This document shows, piece after piece, positions 10,653 to 19,016 of a stretch of 64,000 nucleotides of DNA. This stretch comes from Pseudaminobacter soli (ex Zhang et al. 2022). Its GTDB lineage: Bacteria; Pseudomonadota; Alphaproteobacteria; Rhizobiales; Rhizobiaceae. Under the pieces are notes generated by a model. The model worked only from the letters and a program-made list of their open reading frames with translations. It made no database searches and had not been told where the DNA came from. The stretch covers positions 1 to 64,000 of the forward strand of contig NZ_JABVCF010000019.1 of the NCBI RefSeq assembly GCF_014595955.1, written 5' to 3'. The position numbers were made by a program, and so were the translations under genes. Numbering within the stretch: the first letter of the stretch is position 1; each line of letters starts with the position of its first letter.

Positions 10653-11750
10653 TCAGCCGCCGAAGATCTCGTTCACGGTCTCGACGATGTCGTCCTCATT
10701 GTCGATGTAGGCGTTCCAGTCCGGGGTCCAGTAGTCCTTGGTGGAGTCGGCCGTGTTGACTACGCCTGCTTTGACGAGGTTGTCCGGCAGCACCGCGTTC
10801 TGGATGGTCGGCCGCAGGTAGAACTCCCGGCCCATGTCGGAGAGGAACTCCGGCGTCAGCACGCGGTCCAAGAAGGCCAGTGCCAGCTTCTTCTGCATCG
10901 GCTCGGAGTATCGGCTGATCGTGTGGACCTGCGAGATGATCGGCTGCTTCTCGGTCCAGTACCAGAAGCCGATCGGCGCGCCGCGGTCACGTGCCTGCAG
11001 CGGGTCGGAGTCGAGCGCCACGGCGACCACGACTTCGCCGCGCTCCATCAGGGTCTGCATGTTGCCGGTGAAGTCGGAGATCTTGGCTGGCATCAGTTCA
11101 CGCATGGCCTGATAGCCGGCTTCCAGGTCGTACTGGTCCTTGCCGAAGAGTTCGCAGGCTGTGACGAAGAAGTCCATCTGCAGGCCGTTCGAAGTGATGT
11201 AGGTGCCGCGCTTGCCGGCATATTCCGGCTTCCACAGATCCTTGAACGCGGCAGGCGGCGGGTTCACCAGATCGTTGCGATAGGCGTAGCCGTACTGGTT
11301 GTAGGCCCACACGACGCCGACGCCGTTAGCAGTCGCAAACGGCCAAAGGTTCTTGCCGTTCGGTATGTTCGGGATGATCTCGTCCAGCGACAGGAAGTAG
11401 TCTCCCGCCTTGGAAGTCTTGACCATCTCAGGCACGTTCCAGTTGCAGATGTCGAGCGGGGGCTTCTCCGGGCCGCCGGCAACGAACTTCGGGAACCACG
11501 GCCAGCTGGAGTCGTACTGTACCTTGCAGTTGAATTCCTTTTCGAAGGCCGCGATCAGGTACTTCTGCACCGTCTCGCCCCAGGTGCCGCCCCACTCGCC
11601 GAGGCGAAGCACGGCGCCGCCGGCGTCGAACGCCTGGCCGTCGAAAAGCACTTCCTGCGACCAGGCATGATTGATGTTGAACAGCGGCAGGCTCGCCGCG
11701 GCCGCGCCCATCTTCAGGACAGAGCGGCGATCAAAGGACTTGCTTGTCAT
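10653..11750 (-). CDS. ABC transporter periplasmic solute-binding protein (PotD/Fe3+ type), Tat-like signal
   Basis: 365 residues from ATG 11750 with GGGGA six bases upstream. The N-terminus DRRSVLKMGAAAASLPLF is a twin-arginine-like signal (RRSVLK), predicting folded export to the periplasm. The body is a family-1-type extracellular solute-binding protein that delivers the substrate to the permeases encoded upstream (11791-13511). Its place between permeases and ATPase fixes its role. Ligand unknown. Confidence 0.88.
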   Translation of the reverse strand: MTSKSFDRRSVLKMGAAAASLPLFNINHAWSQEVLFDGQAFDAGGAVLRLGEWGGTWGETVQKYLIAAFEKEFNCKVQYDSSWPWFPKFVAGGPEKPPLDICNWNVPEMVKTSKAGDYFLSLDEIIPNIPNGKNLWPFATANGVGVVWAYNQYGYAYRNDLVNPPPAAFKDLWKPEYAGKRGTYITSNGLQMDFFVTACELFGKDQYDLEAGYQAMRELMPAKISDFTGNMQTLMERGEVVVAVALDSDPLQARDRGAPIGFWYWTEKQPIISQVHTISRYSEPMQKKLALAFLDRVLTPEFLSDMGREFYLRPTIQNAVLPDNLVKAGVVNTADSTKDYWTPDWNAYIDNEDDIVETVNEIFGG

Positions 11751-11790
11751 TGTATTCCCCTTTTTCGGTTTGTGATGACGGGTGCGCGGG

Positions 11791-12594
11791 TCAGCGTTCG
11801 AAGATCTTCTTCAGGTTCACGAGACGTGACGTGACGACCATGGAGATGACGACGAGGGCGATGGCGAAGATGCCGGCGGCGGCGGCCGTGGGCTCGAATT
11901 TGTAGCGCATGGACGTGTACATGGCGGACGGCAGGGTCTGCAGGTCCGGCGCCGTCAGGAACAGCGTCAGCTCGAACTGGCCGAATGACACGATGAAGGC
12001 GAAAATGCTGCCGGCCGAGATGGCTGGTGCGATGATCTTCAGAGTCACCAGGCGGAACGCCGTGACCGGTCCGGCGCCGAGCGAACGCGCGGCCTCTTCC
12101 AATGAGCGGTCGAACCCGACCAGGCTCGCCGTCACCGTGGCGATCACGAAGGGGCAGGTGACGAGGATGTGGCCGATCAGCAGGCCTGGCATGGTTCGGG
12201 CGAGGCCGACGCCGGAGCTGACGAAGAACACGTAGAGCGCCAGTCCAAGAACCACGCCGGGCAGCACGATCGGCAGCATGAAGAAGCCGCGCAACACTGG
12301 CACGGAGCCGCTGCTGGAGCGGCTTAGGAACACCGCTGCCATGGTGCCGAACAGCGTCGATACCAAAGTCGCGCCCAGCGCGACCACGAAGCTGACGCCA
12401 TAGGCCGACAAGAAGGTGGGCGAAGTCAGGAACGCCTTGATCCAGCGCAGAGACAGGCCCTGCGGCGGGAAGGTCAGATAGTCGCCGGAGTTCAGGCCGG
12501 CCAAGACCACCACGGCCATCGGGACCAGTAGGATGGCAAGCGACAGGAAGGCGATTGCCTTAAAGACGGAGGGGACATTCGACTCTTCGTGCAT
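11791..12594 (-). CDS. ABC transporter permease (PotC type)
   Basis: 268 residues from ATG 12594 (MHEESNVPSVFKAIAFLSL); a longer overlapping frame is not the gene. About six membrane segments are visible, and the cytoplasmic EAA loop reads EEAARSLGAGPVTAFRLVTL, the coupling site for the ATPase. Its start overlaps the stop of the first permease by one base (TGATG), typical of co-translated subunit genes. Inner-membrane subunit of the importer. Confidence 0.88.
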   Translation of the reverse strand: MHEESNVPSVFKAIAFLSLAILLVPMAVVVLAGLNSGDYLTFPPQGLSLRWIKAFLTSPTFLSAYGVSFVVALGATLVSTLFGTMAAVFLSRSSSGSVPVLRGFFMLPIVLPGVVLGLALYVFFVSSGVGLARTMPGLLIGHILVTCPFVIATVTASLVGFDRSLEEAARSLGAGPVTAFRLVTLKIIAPAISAGSIFAFIVSFGQFELTLFLTAPDLQTLPSAMYTSMRYKFEPTAAAAGIFAIALVVISMVVTSRLVNLKKIFER

Positions 12595-13511
12595 CAGGTC
12601 CGTCCTCCAGAGGTGCGCGCCGCCGCCTGATGGTAGATCGCGACGGCAATGACGCTGGTGACGAAGAGCACCACGGCGATGGCCGCGCCGAACTGCCAGC
12701 GGCCTACCTCGGCGATCTGCTGGTAGATATGGATTGGCAGCACGATGACCTTCCAGCCGCCCATCAGCGCCGGCACCACGTAGGAGCTGATCGACAGCGC
12801 GAATACCAACAAAGCGCCGGCGAGGATGCCCGGCATGGAAAGCGGCAGCACGATCGAGAAGAAGGCCTGGAGGCGGGAGGCGCCGAGCGAGCGAGCGGCT
12901 TCCTCGAGCGACGGGTGGATCGCCTTGATGATGCCGATCAGCGACAGGACCATGAAGGGCAACGTGATCTGCACCAGCCCGACGATCACGCCGAACGTAT
13001 TGTACATCAGTGGCAGCGGTCTTGAGATCAGGCCGAGATAGAGCAGGAAGCCGTTGATCAGACCGTTGTCGCCGAACAGCACCATCAGACCGAACAGGCG
13101 GATGACCATGTCGAGCTGCATCGACGACAGCACCAGGATCATCAACAGTGTGTTCCGGCCGGGATGGGTCGTTTTGGCGATCAGGTAGGCCAGCGGATAG
13201 CCGAACGCGAGGCTCGTCACCGAGACCACGGCGGCGATCCAGATCGATCGCAGGATCGCCTCGTAGTAAGTCGCACGAGTGAAGATGCGGACGAAATTGT
13301 CGAACGTTAGCTCGTTGGAATAGGAGATGACGCCCGCGACCGACTTGTTGAACGACAGACCGAACAGCGACGCGACCGGGATCACGAAAAACACCACGAA
13401 CACTGCGGCCGCTGGCAGGCAGAGCCACCATAAGCCGGGCTCGGACATGGCCTTGCGCGGGGCAGGGGCCATGCCGTCCTCAGTCGTGTTGCTCAAGCTT
13501 GCCGTGGTCAC
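12594..13511 (-). CDS. ABC transporter permease (PotB type)
   Basis: 305 residues, GTG start at 13511, with no strong ribosome site visible. The N-terminal tail is followed by about six membrane segments, and the EAA loop reads EEAARSLGASRLQAFFSIVL. It pairs with the next permease to form the transmembrane channel of the PotABCD-type importer. It begins about 37 bases after the racemase gene ends, so it is inside the same operon. Confidence 0.87.
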   Translation of the reverse strand: MTTASLSNTTEDGMAPAPRKAMSEPGLWWLCLPAAAVFVVFFVIPVASLFGLSFNKSVAGVISYSNELTFDNFVRIFTRATYYEAILRSIWIAAVVSVTSLAFGYPLAYLIAKTTHPGRNTLLMILVLSSMQLDMVIRLFGLMVLFGDNGLINGFLLYLGLISRPLPLMYNTFGVIVGLVQITLPFMVLSLIGIIKAIHPSLEEAARSLGASRLQAFFSIVLPLSMPGILAGALLVFALSISSYVVPALMGGWKVIVLPIHIYQQIAEVGRWQFGAAIAVVLFVTSVIAVAIYHQAAARTSGGRT

Positions 13512-13547
13512 GCGATGCTATCTCCGGCCTGTCGGACCTCGATCGAC

Positions 13548-14318
13548 TTATTCCGCTGCGATTGCGCGCGGCAGGCGGATGTCATCGTAGCCCAGCAGCT
13601 GCTTTTCGGGCGGCAGCGGGAAGGTGTACTTGCTCTGTGACAGGTTCGAGCGAACCAGCGCGGCGGCGATCGAGACGGCAGTCGGGATCGGATCCACCAC
13701 CGGCACGTCGATGCCACGGGCGAGCAATCCGTCACGTAGGCTGGCGGCGCAGCCCATCAGGCCCGTGCAACCGAAAATCAGCGCCTCTGCGCCGTCTTCC
13801 TCGACGGCCCGGATGCCTTCCCTGATCAGCATCTCCTTGGTGCGGTCGAGGTCTGCCTCGAGTTCCAGCACCGGGATGTCGACGCTACGCACCGAGGAGA
13901 GCTTGCTGGCCAGGCCGGCCACGGCGGCCTGGTTCTCGAAGGAAGCGCGGAGGCGGCGCATGACGGTCAGCACCGAGAAGCGGTGGCCGAGCATGGCCGC
14001 GACATGCATGCCGGTTTCGCAGGGACCGAGCACCGGGATGGTCGCAACTTCGCGGGCAGCGCGCAGGCCGGGATCACCCATGCAGTCGATGATGACGGCG
14101 TCGACACCCTCGGCCTCGGCGCGGATCACCTCGGCAACCGTGCCGGGCACGGACACGGCGGCCTCGAACTCACTCTCGATCGAGCCGGGGCCGGTCGCGA
14201 TCTCGGTGTGGCTCACCGTGACGCCCGTGTATTCCAGTGCCTTCAAGTCGGAAGCTTTACGGAAACCGCGCGTCACGATCGGTGACACCACGCGGACCTC
14301 TACGATGTTATTCCTCAC
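13548..14318 (-). CDS. Asp/Glu/hydantoin racemase family protein (HyuE-like)
   Basis: About 256 residues from the GTG at 14318, which has GGAGAGG four bases upstream; an upstream GTG at 14339 is the alternative. The two catalytic cysteines of the Asp/Glu/hydantoin racemase fold are visible in VIIDCMGDPG and IFGCTGLMG. These cytosolic enzymes interconvert enantiomers of amino acids or 5-substituted hydantoins without cofactor. Being first in an operon with a hydantoinase-like protein, it probably epimerises the imported substrate before ring opening. Family call strong, substrate inferred. Confidence 0.87.
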   Translation of the reverse strand: MRNNIVEVRVVSPIVTRGFRKASDLKALEYTGVTVSHTEIATGPGSIESEFEAAVSVPGTVAEVIRAEAEGVDAVIIDCMGDPGLRAAREVATIPVLGPCETGMHVAAMLGHRFSVLTVMRRLRASFENQAAVAGLASKLSSVRSVDIPVLELEADLDRTKEMLIREGIRAVEEDGAEALIFGCTGLMGCAASLRDGLLARGIDVPVVDPIPTAVSIAAALVRSNLSQSKYTFPLPPEKQLLGYDDIRLPRAIAAE

Positions 14319-14654
14319 GAACCCTCTCCATTCTCGCACTCAGTTGAGGCGAAACGTGCAGCAGGCTTCCGGTCTGCGGAAGCTTCGGCGATGTATAGGT
14401 GGTGAAGTGATATGGATAGGGAGTCATTTCGCCCCATCCATACGAAACCCACCCAAAAGGATAGGTGCGTTCGGGATTCCCTGGAGGAGTCAATCTCTTG
14501 GAGGCCGACATCATCAAACTGAGAGAATACGAATGCCGCAAAAAGAGCAGTTTTCGCGCGTTTGACGGTGTCCTGTTTGCTCCTAAGGGTTCCGGTCAGG
14601 GCCGCGCCGACGCCTATGTCGGGCAGCTGAGCCGCCTAGCAACCGGAACCTCGC
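14319..14654. promoter_or_regulatory. Divergent promoter region between racemase operon and nitroreductase
   Basis: This 336-base gap separates two divergent transcription units and must hold both promoters. It contains the inverted repeat at 14411-14442. The half next to the nitroreductase has open frames but no ribosome site or recognised product. Confidence 0.5.
14411..14442. promoter_or_regulatory. Inverted repeat, candidate operator
   Basis: TATGGAT at 14411-14417 is exactly complementary to ATCCATA at 14436-14442, and the pairing continues inward with GGG/CCC after one mismatched base. The 32-base palindrome sits about 95 bases upstream of the racemase start and has no T-run, so it is more like a regulator site than a terminator. 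The LAL regulator or an outside regulator could bind it. Confidence 0.45.
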
Positions 14655-15668
14655 ATGCCGCAGGAAATACGCACGCCTCGTCTCCCCTGGCCCCGTCGCG
14701 CAGCCATCGCCTGGAAGCTCTTTCTGAATTTCGCCTATGACTTTCGCCGCTTCCGCAGCGCGTGTTCGCTCGAAGGCAGCCGCAATCGGGAGAACCGCCG
14801 CGCCCACATTCATCTCTTGGCGCATGCGCTGGAATACGGCATGGCGCTGTCCGATCCGCGCAAGGGTTTCGGCGTCGAGAAGATCCGCTCGCTCTGCGCC
14901 GAGCTGCGCGCCTACATGGCGCTCTACGGCACGGACGAAACGGTGGAATCCGCTGTCGCCGTCCTGCGCGCGCATCTGGACTTCAACGCGGGCAAAGGCG
15001 CCGACACGCAGGAGACCGAGCGTCTACTGGGCGAAATCCTCACCCTGGCCCGCGGCTCTCTCGCGGCTGCTCCCGGCGGCGCCGAGATCGTCCGCGCAGA
15101 GGACATCACAAGCAAGGCCCGGATCGATTTCGAGGCCTTCATGGGCGCGCGCCACAGTGTGCGCCAGTATGCGTCCGGCCTGGCAGTCGACCGGGCGGTG
15201 ATCGATCGCGTTGTGCGCGCCGCGCAGCAGACGCCGTCGAGCTGCAACCGCCAGACCTGCAAGGTCTACGCCTTCACCGACCCGACATCGGTCGCCCGCG
15301 TATTGGCGCATCACGATGGCAATCGCGGATTTGGCGATCAGCTTGGCGGCGTCTTCGTCGTCACAGTGGATCTAGCCAACTGGAACGCCATCGGCGAGCG
15401 CAACCAGGGCTGGGTTGACGGCGGCATGTTCGCGATGACGCTGGCGCTCGGTCTCCATGCCGAGGGTCTTGGCGCCTGCATGCTGAACTGGAGCGCCGAG
15501 CGGGAGCGCGACCGCGCGCTCCGCCGGCTTATTTCCATCCCCGACAACGAGGTTGTCATTACGCTGATCGGCTTCGGCCACATGCGCGATGAATTCCGCG
15601 TGCCCGTCTCACGTCGGAAGCCGTTGGACCTGGTGCTTCAGCACGAACCCAAACTGATCCAGCTTTGA
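14655..15668 (+). CDS. Nitroreductase-family protein with N-terminal extension
   Basis: 337 residues. The first ~150 residues are a helical extension rich in Arg and Ala. The C-terminal half is an FMN-dependent nitroreductase fold opening with ARHSVRQYASG (phosphate-binding R-x-S-x-R) and including TPSSCNRQTCKVYAF and GLHAEGLGACMLNW. Such proteins reduce nitro or quinone compounds or modify small molecules with NAD(P)H. The extended type is often seen near polysaccharide genes, which fits the GH16 gene downstream. It is read divergently from the hydantoin-type operon, and its stop overlaps the ferredoxin fragment. Substrate unknown. Confidence 0.8.
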   Translation: MPQEIRTPRLPWPRRAAIAWKLFLNFAYDFRRFRSACSLEGSRNRENRRAHIHLLAHALEYGMALSDPRKGFGVEKIRSLCAELRAYMALYGTDETVESAVAVLRAHLDFNAGKGADTQETERLLGEILTLARGSLAAAPGGAEIVRAEDITSKARIDFEAFMGARHSVRQYASGLAVDRAVIDRVVRAAQQTPSSCNRQTCKVYAFTDPTSVARVLAHHDGNRGFGDQLGGVFVVTVDLANWNAIGERNQGWVDGGMFAMTLALGLHAEGLGACMLNWSAERERDRALRRLISIPDNEVVITLIGFGHMRDEFRVPVSRRKPLDLVLQHEPKLIQL

Positions 15669-15919
15669 ACGATACTCCCGGTGTGTGCAAAACCGTGTTG
15701 CAGGTCGTACGGGCGTCTGGGGTGCGCATCCCGGCAGCCTGCGAGACCGGGCTTTGCGGCAGTTGCAAGATCCGGAAGGCTTCCGTCGAGGTCGAGATGC
15801 ACCACAGCGGCAGAACCGTGGACGAGGAGATCGCGGAAGGATTCATCCTGGCCTGCTGCTTCAGCCGTGGACCGATATCTGGGTGGAATTACGACCACCT
15901 CTCGCTCACAAATCGATAG
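15665..15919 (+). pseudogene. 2Fe-2S plant-type ferredoxin domain, C-terminal fragment
   Basis: Only the last part of a ferredoxin domain remains: RIPAACETGLCGSCK holds three of the cluster cysteines and ILACC the fourth. After that the expected end (CCSRPLSDV... in relatives) is replaced by unrelated residues, as if shifted by a small indel near 15860. There is no N-terminal half and no real start codon (TTG overlapping the nitroreductase stop). It is probably the debris of a reductase with a fused ferredoxin domain, such as the VanB/GbcB type. Confidence 0.65.
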
Positions 15920-16437
15920 CGGATCTCGCGCTACCACCGCCGGACGAGGTGTTTGTCGACTGGCCGATGTCAGTCCCGCATGAAGCCGATATCGGGGCCG
16001 TCGCTCGACGGCAGATCGAGATTATCGATCGTCGTTGGTTTGCTTCAGTGCCTGCGCCTGTGGCTGGTCGCCGGTGAAGGTCACTGGCAGCGTTAGCCCC
16101 GACTTGGAAGCCATACGTGCGGACGCACTGCCCCTCAAGATCGGCGATTTCCTCAACGTTGCCGAGCGCCAGGTCCCGTTCAGCACACGGCAACGTTGAT
16201 GTTGCCGCAGACGTTAGTCACGTTGCTGATCGGCGCGTTCGGGCCGATACCGGACCGGTAGCTTTTGGCGCCCGGAACGCGACAGCAGACATTCAGCCAG
16301 ACGGAAGACCATGGCGATCGTGGGGCCCAAGGAATCCGCCTTTAGAACTCCGCGGCAAGCACACCCAGGTGGAGTGCCGCGCGCTAGCTCTGCACCTTCC
16401 AATTTAATAGGATCGCAGCCGCAGCGGAGACCCGGAT
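15920..16437. other. Degenerate intergenic DNA
   Basis: Several short frames open on both strands but none continues with a ribosome site. A minus-strand stretch (about 16030-16190) reads like fragments of one protein split over two frames, LALGNVEEIADLEGQCV then SGLTLPVTFTGDQPQ. This suggests a decayed gene that was not identified. Confidence 0.3.
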
Positions 16438-16746
16438 ATGTCGCCTAACGTGCAATCGCAGCTTCGCTCATTTAGGTCCGCGTTTGCAGCGGCAGGTTTT
16501 GCCCTATGTGCTGCGGTGAGTGTTTATGTCTTGCCAGCCTGGGACGGGGTCTTGCCTGGGGGAGCAATCATCTGGCAGGCGGTGGCGCTTGTTTCCGCCT
16601 TCTTGGGGGCGGGGTGGGCTTGGCGGCGACTTCCGATTGAAAAGTTATGGTCTAGTGCCGTCCGCTTCATCGTTGCGACGGCGTTATTAATGGCGCTGCT
16701 TTGGCTCATAGGTGTGGGCGTTCTCTGGCTAGTGTGGCCGCGCTAA
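16438..16746 (+). CDS. Small membrane protein of unknown function
   Basis: 102 residues, mostly hydrophobic, with about three membrane segments (residues ~14-32, 40-60 and 73-98) separated by short charged loops (WRRLPIEK). GGAGA lies about ten bases before the ATG. It ends in a short inverted repeat CCGCG-CTAAT-CGCGG that covers the stop codon. No family was recognised. Confidence 0.55.
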   Translation: MSPNVQSQLRSFRSAFAAAGFALCAAVSVYVLPAWDGVLPGGAIIWQAVALVSAFLGAGWAWRRLPIEKLWSSAVRFIVATALLMALLWLIGVGVLWLVWPR

Positions 16747-17135
16747 TCGCGGACCCAAATTGTCGCCTCTCATCCGCTCAGTGCCGCACCGACAGCGACG
16801 ACCTTTAAGCTAAATTGCAGAGCGTCGCCGAGCACTCACCGTGACCTTGCTCGACCACGCGCTAAGGCAGCCGCATCCAGGTCCGGCGGCAAGGCATGGT
16901 GATTCGTGGAGGCGAGTCTGATGCATGGCTATGTATGAGCTAGATATTCGGTGGGCGCGCCCGCGGAGTGGCAGGTAGTCGAAGCGGCAAGCGCGCTGGG
17001 GAGGACAGTGGCCGCAATGAGCCACCTTTGCCGAGTGGTCCGTAATGTTCTGCAGCATAATGTTAGCGATGAGGCAGGTCGTCAGAGACGCGGCCCCTAT
17101 GTTAGCCCGTGGCTGGCGGGGCGTGATTCGGCAAT
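16747..17135. other. Intergenic, no gene seen
   Basis: About 390 bases upstream of the RTX/GH16 gene. No convincing frame; it must hold the promoter of the glycanase gene, but no clear -35/-10 pair stands out. Confidence 0.35.
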
Positions 17136-17206
17136 AAGGAGGCTGACATTCCTACTGTCCTCAACGCCAATGGTGCACTTCTCCCCTACAGCGGCTCCTC
17201 GGTAAT
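17136..17206 (+). other. Damaged 5' end of the RTX/GH16 gene: strong RBS, ATT in place of ATG, one-base frameshift
   Basis: A perfect AAGGAGG box (17136-17142) is followed five bases later by ATT (17148) where a start codon is expected. Reading from that ATT gives PTVLNANGALLPYSGSSV, a natural N-terminus for this family. The frame is then lost at about 17203. One more A after GGTA would join it to NHFSATGSGPQLFGSAKND, which is in frame with the glycanase below. As sequenced, both the start codon and the frame are broken. Confidence 0.6.
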
Positions 17207-17281
17207 CATTTTTCGGCGACAGGCTCCGGCCCGCAGCTTTTCGGCAGCGCCAAAAACGACTCCCTGTGGGGCGACAGCAGC

Positions 17282-18595
17282 GTGAATGTCACGATGTTTG
17301 GCGGGCTCGGTGACGACATCTACCACCTCTATTCCAGCATCAACCGGGCCTCGGAAGAGGCTGGCGGCGGGATCGATACCGTCAAGACGTGGATGAGCTA
17401 CACGCTGCCGGAAAACATCGAAAACCTCGTCGTCACGGGCGACGGGCGTTACGCCATCGGCAACGCGGATAACAACATCATTAGCGGAGGCTCGGGCCAG
17501 CAGACGATCGATGGCGGCCTCGGCGATGACGTGCTCAAGGGTGGGACCGGAGGCGATGTCTTCATCGTCACGGCTGGGAACGGAAGCGATCTCATCCTGG
17601 ATTTCGAGAGCCACGACACCGTTCGCCTGAACGGCTACGGACTCACTTCGTTCGAGGAAGTCAGGGCCAACATGGTGCAGTCCGGCTCCGATGTGCGGCT
17701 CGACCTCGGACAGAACGAGGTGCTGGTATTCGCAAACGCGAATGTCGACCAGTTCACGGCAAGTCAGTTCAAGCTCAGCCTCGATAGGTCCGACCTCACC
17801 CTGTCCTTTGCCGACGAATTCGACGCGCTCAGCCTGCGCGACGGCGACAGTGGCACTTGGGACACGAATTTCTGGTGGGGCGCGGAAAATGGCAGCACGC
17901 TTACCCCGAACGGTGAAAAGCAATGGTACATCGACCATGAGTACGGTCCGACAAGTTCCGTCAATCCGTTCGGTGTCGACGACGGAGTGCTAACCATCAC
18001 CGCCGCGCGGGCTCCAGACGAGATTCGGCCCCTTATCAACAACTACGAATACACATCGGGCCTGCTGACGACCCATGGCTCCTTCTCGCAGACCTACGGC
18101 TATTTCGAGATGCGTGCCGATATGCCGGACAATCACGGTGTCTGGCCAGCGTTCTGGCTGTTGCCGGCGGATGGTTCCTGGCCACCGGAGATAGATGTCG
18201 TGGAGATGCGCGGGCAAGACCCGAACACGGTCCATGTCTCGGCACATAGTACCCAAACCGGCAGCCACACGAAGGTGGGATCGGCGGTCAACGTGCCGGA
18301 CACCGAGGGTTTTCACACCTATGGCCTGCTTTGGACGAAGGACGAACTCGTCTGGTATTTCGACGATACGGAGGTGTTTCGTGCCGACACGCCGGACGAC
18401 ATGCACGACCCGATGTACATGCTGGTCAACCTGGCCGTCGGAGGGATTGCCGGAACGCCAAGCGATAGGCTGGCGACGCTTGCCGAAATGCAGGTGGACT
18501 ACATCCGCGCCTATCAGCTGGACGATGTAGAGTCATTGTCCGATGCGGACCGCCTCGCCACCACTTCGGGCGAGAGCAGCGATTGGTGGATGTAA
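17282..18595 (+). CDS. RTX-repeat glycoside hydrolase family 16 (ExsH-like endoglycanase), 5' end damaged
   Basis: 437 residues from the GTG at 17282, which has no ribosome site; homology continues upstream to 17148 across a frameshift. Residues ~5-90 hold glycine/aspartate calcium-binding repeats (GGLGDDIYHLY, GGLGDDVLKGGTGGD), typical of type I-secreted proteins. The C-terminal ~250 residues are a GH16 beta-glucanase fold with the catalytic EIDVVE (residues ~303-308: nucleophile E303, acid/base E308). It is comparable to rhizobial ExsH, which trims exopolysaccharide outside the cell. Because start and frame look broken, it may be silent unless the damage is a sequencing error. A terminator follows directly. 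Confidence 0.75.
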   Translation: MNVTMFGGLGDDIYHLYSSINRASEEAGGGIDTVKTWMSYTLPENIENLVVTGDGRYAIGNADNNIISGGSGQQTIDGGLGDDVLKGGTGGDVFIVTAGNGSDLILDFESHDTVRLNGYGLTSFEEVRANMVQSGSDVRLDLGQNEVLVFANANVDQFTASQFKLSLDRSDLTLSFADEFDALSLRDGDSGTWDTNFWWGAENGSTLTPNGEKQWYIDHEYGPTSSVNPFGVDDGVLTITAARAPDEIRPLINNYEYTSGLLTTHGSFSQTYGYFEMRADMPDNHGVWPAFWLLPADGSWPPEIDVVEMRGQDPNTVHVSAHSTQTGSHTKVGSAVNVPDTEGFHTYGLLWTKDELVWYFDDTEVFRADTPDDMHDPMYMLVNLAVGGIAGTPSDRLATLAEMQVDYIRAYQLDDVESLSDADRLATTSGESSDWWM

Positions 18596-18601
18596 CGCAG
18601 G

Positions 18602-18625
18602 CCCCGGAAACCAGTCCGGGGATCG
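18602..18625 (+). terminator. Hairpin terminator after GH16 gene
   Basis: CCCCGG (18602-18607) and CCGGGG (18616-18621) form a perfect 6-bp stem with an 8-base loop seven bases after the stop codon. The following bases (ATCGTTGACT) are only weakly T-rich, so termination may be moderate. Confidence 0.55.
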
Positions 18626-19016
18626 TTGACTGAGCCAGAAAATCGGCTTCTCCTTCATCGTCGCCGGCGCTGCCCGGCGATCCCACCCACGCCTTCGAGC
18701 ATTCCCCTTTGACGTTACCCGAGATCCCCCGGCAAGCTGGCGCGGCATTCGGTGCTGTCCGGTGCGGTCGGCCGGGTACGATTCCTCAAATGAGAGCAGG
18801 TGCTGCGACAAGCCACGCCAATTCCATTGGGCAGACGGGTCCCTAGAAATGAGGTGAAAAGGACCGCCGTTTGGATAGCGCACGACAAAGACGGTCAGGT
18901 TCCATGTCCAAGACGTCACTTGCGCTCGCATTGAAACAATTCTGAAAGGATAATTTATCGGATCAGTGACGTTCAGGCGCTAGCTTTCGCGTCTGAACGA
19001 ATCGGAGAACTCCCCC
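18626..19016. other. Intergenic, promoter of glycine-rich exported protein
   Basis: About 390 bases with no gene seen. Near the right end GGAGAACTCCCCC precedes the ATG at 19017 and serves as its ribosome site. AT-rich bases around 18935-18960 (CAATTCTGAAAGGATAATTTATC) could hold a promoter. Confidence 0.35.
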
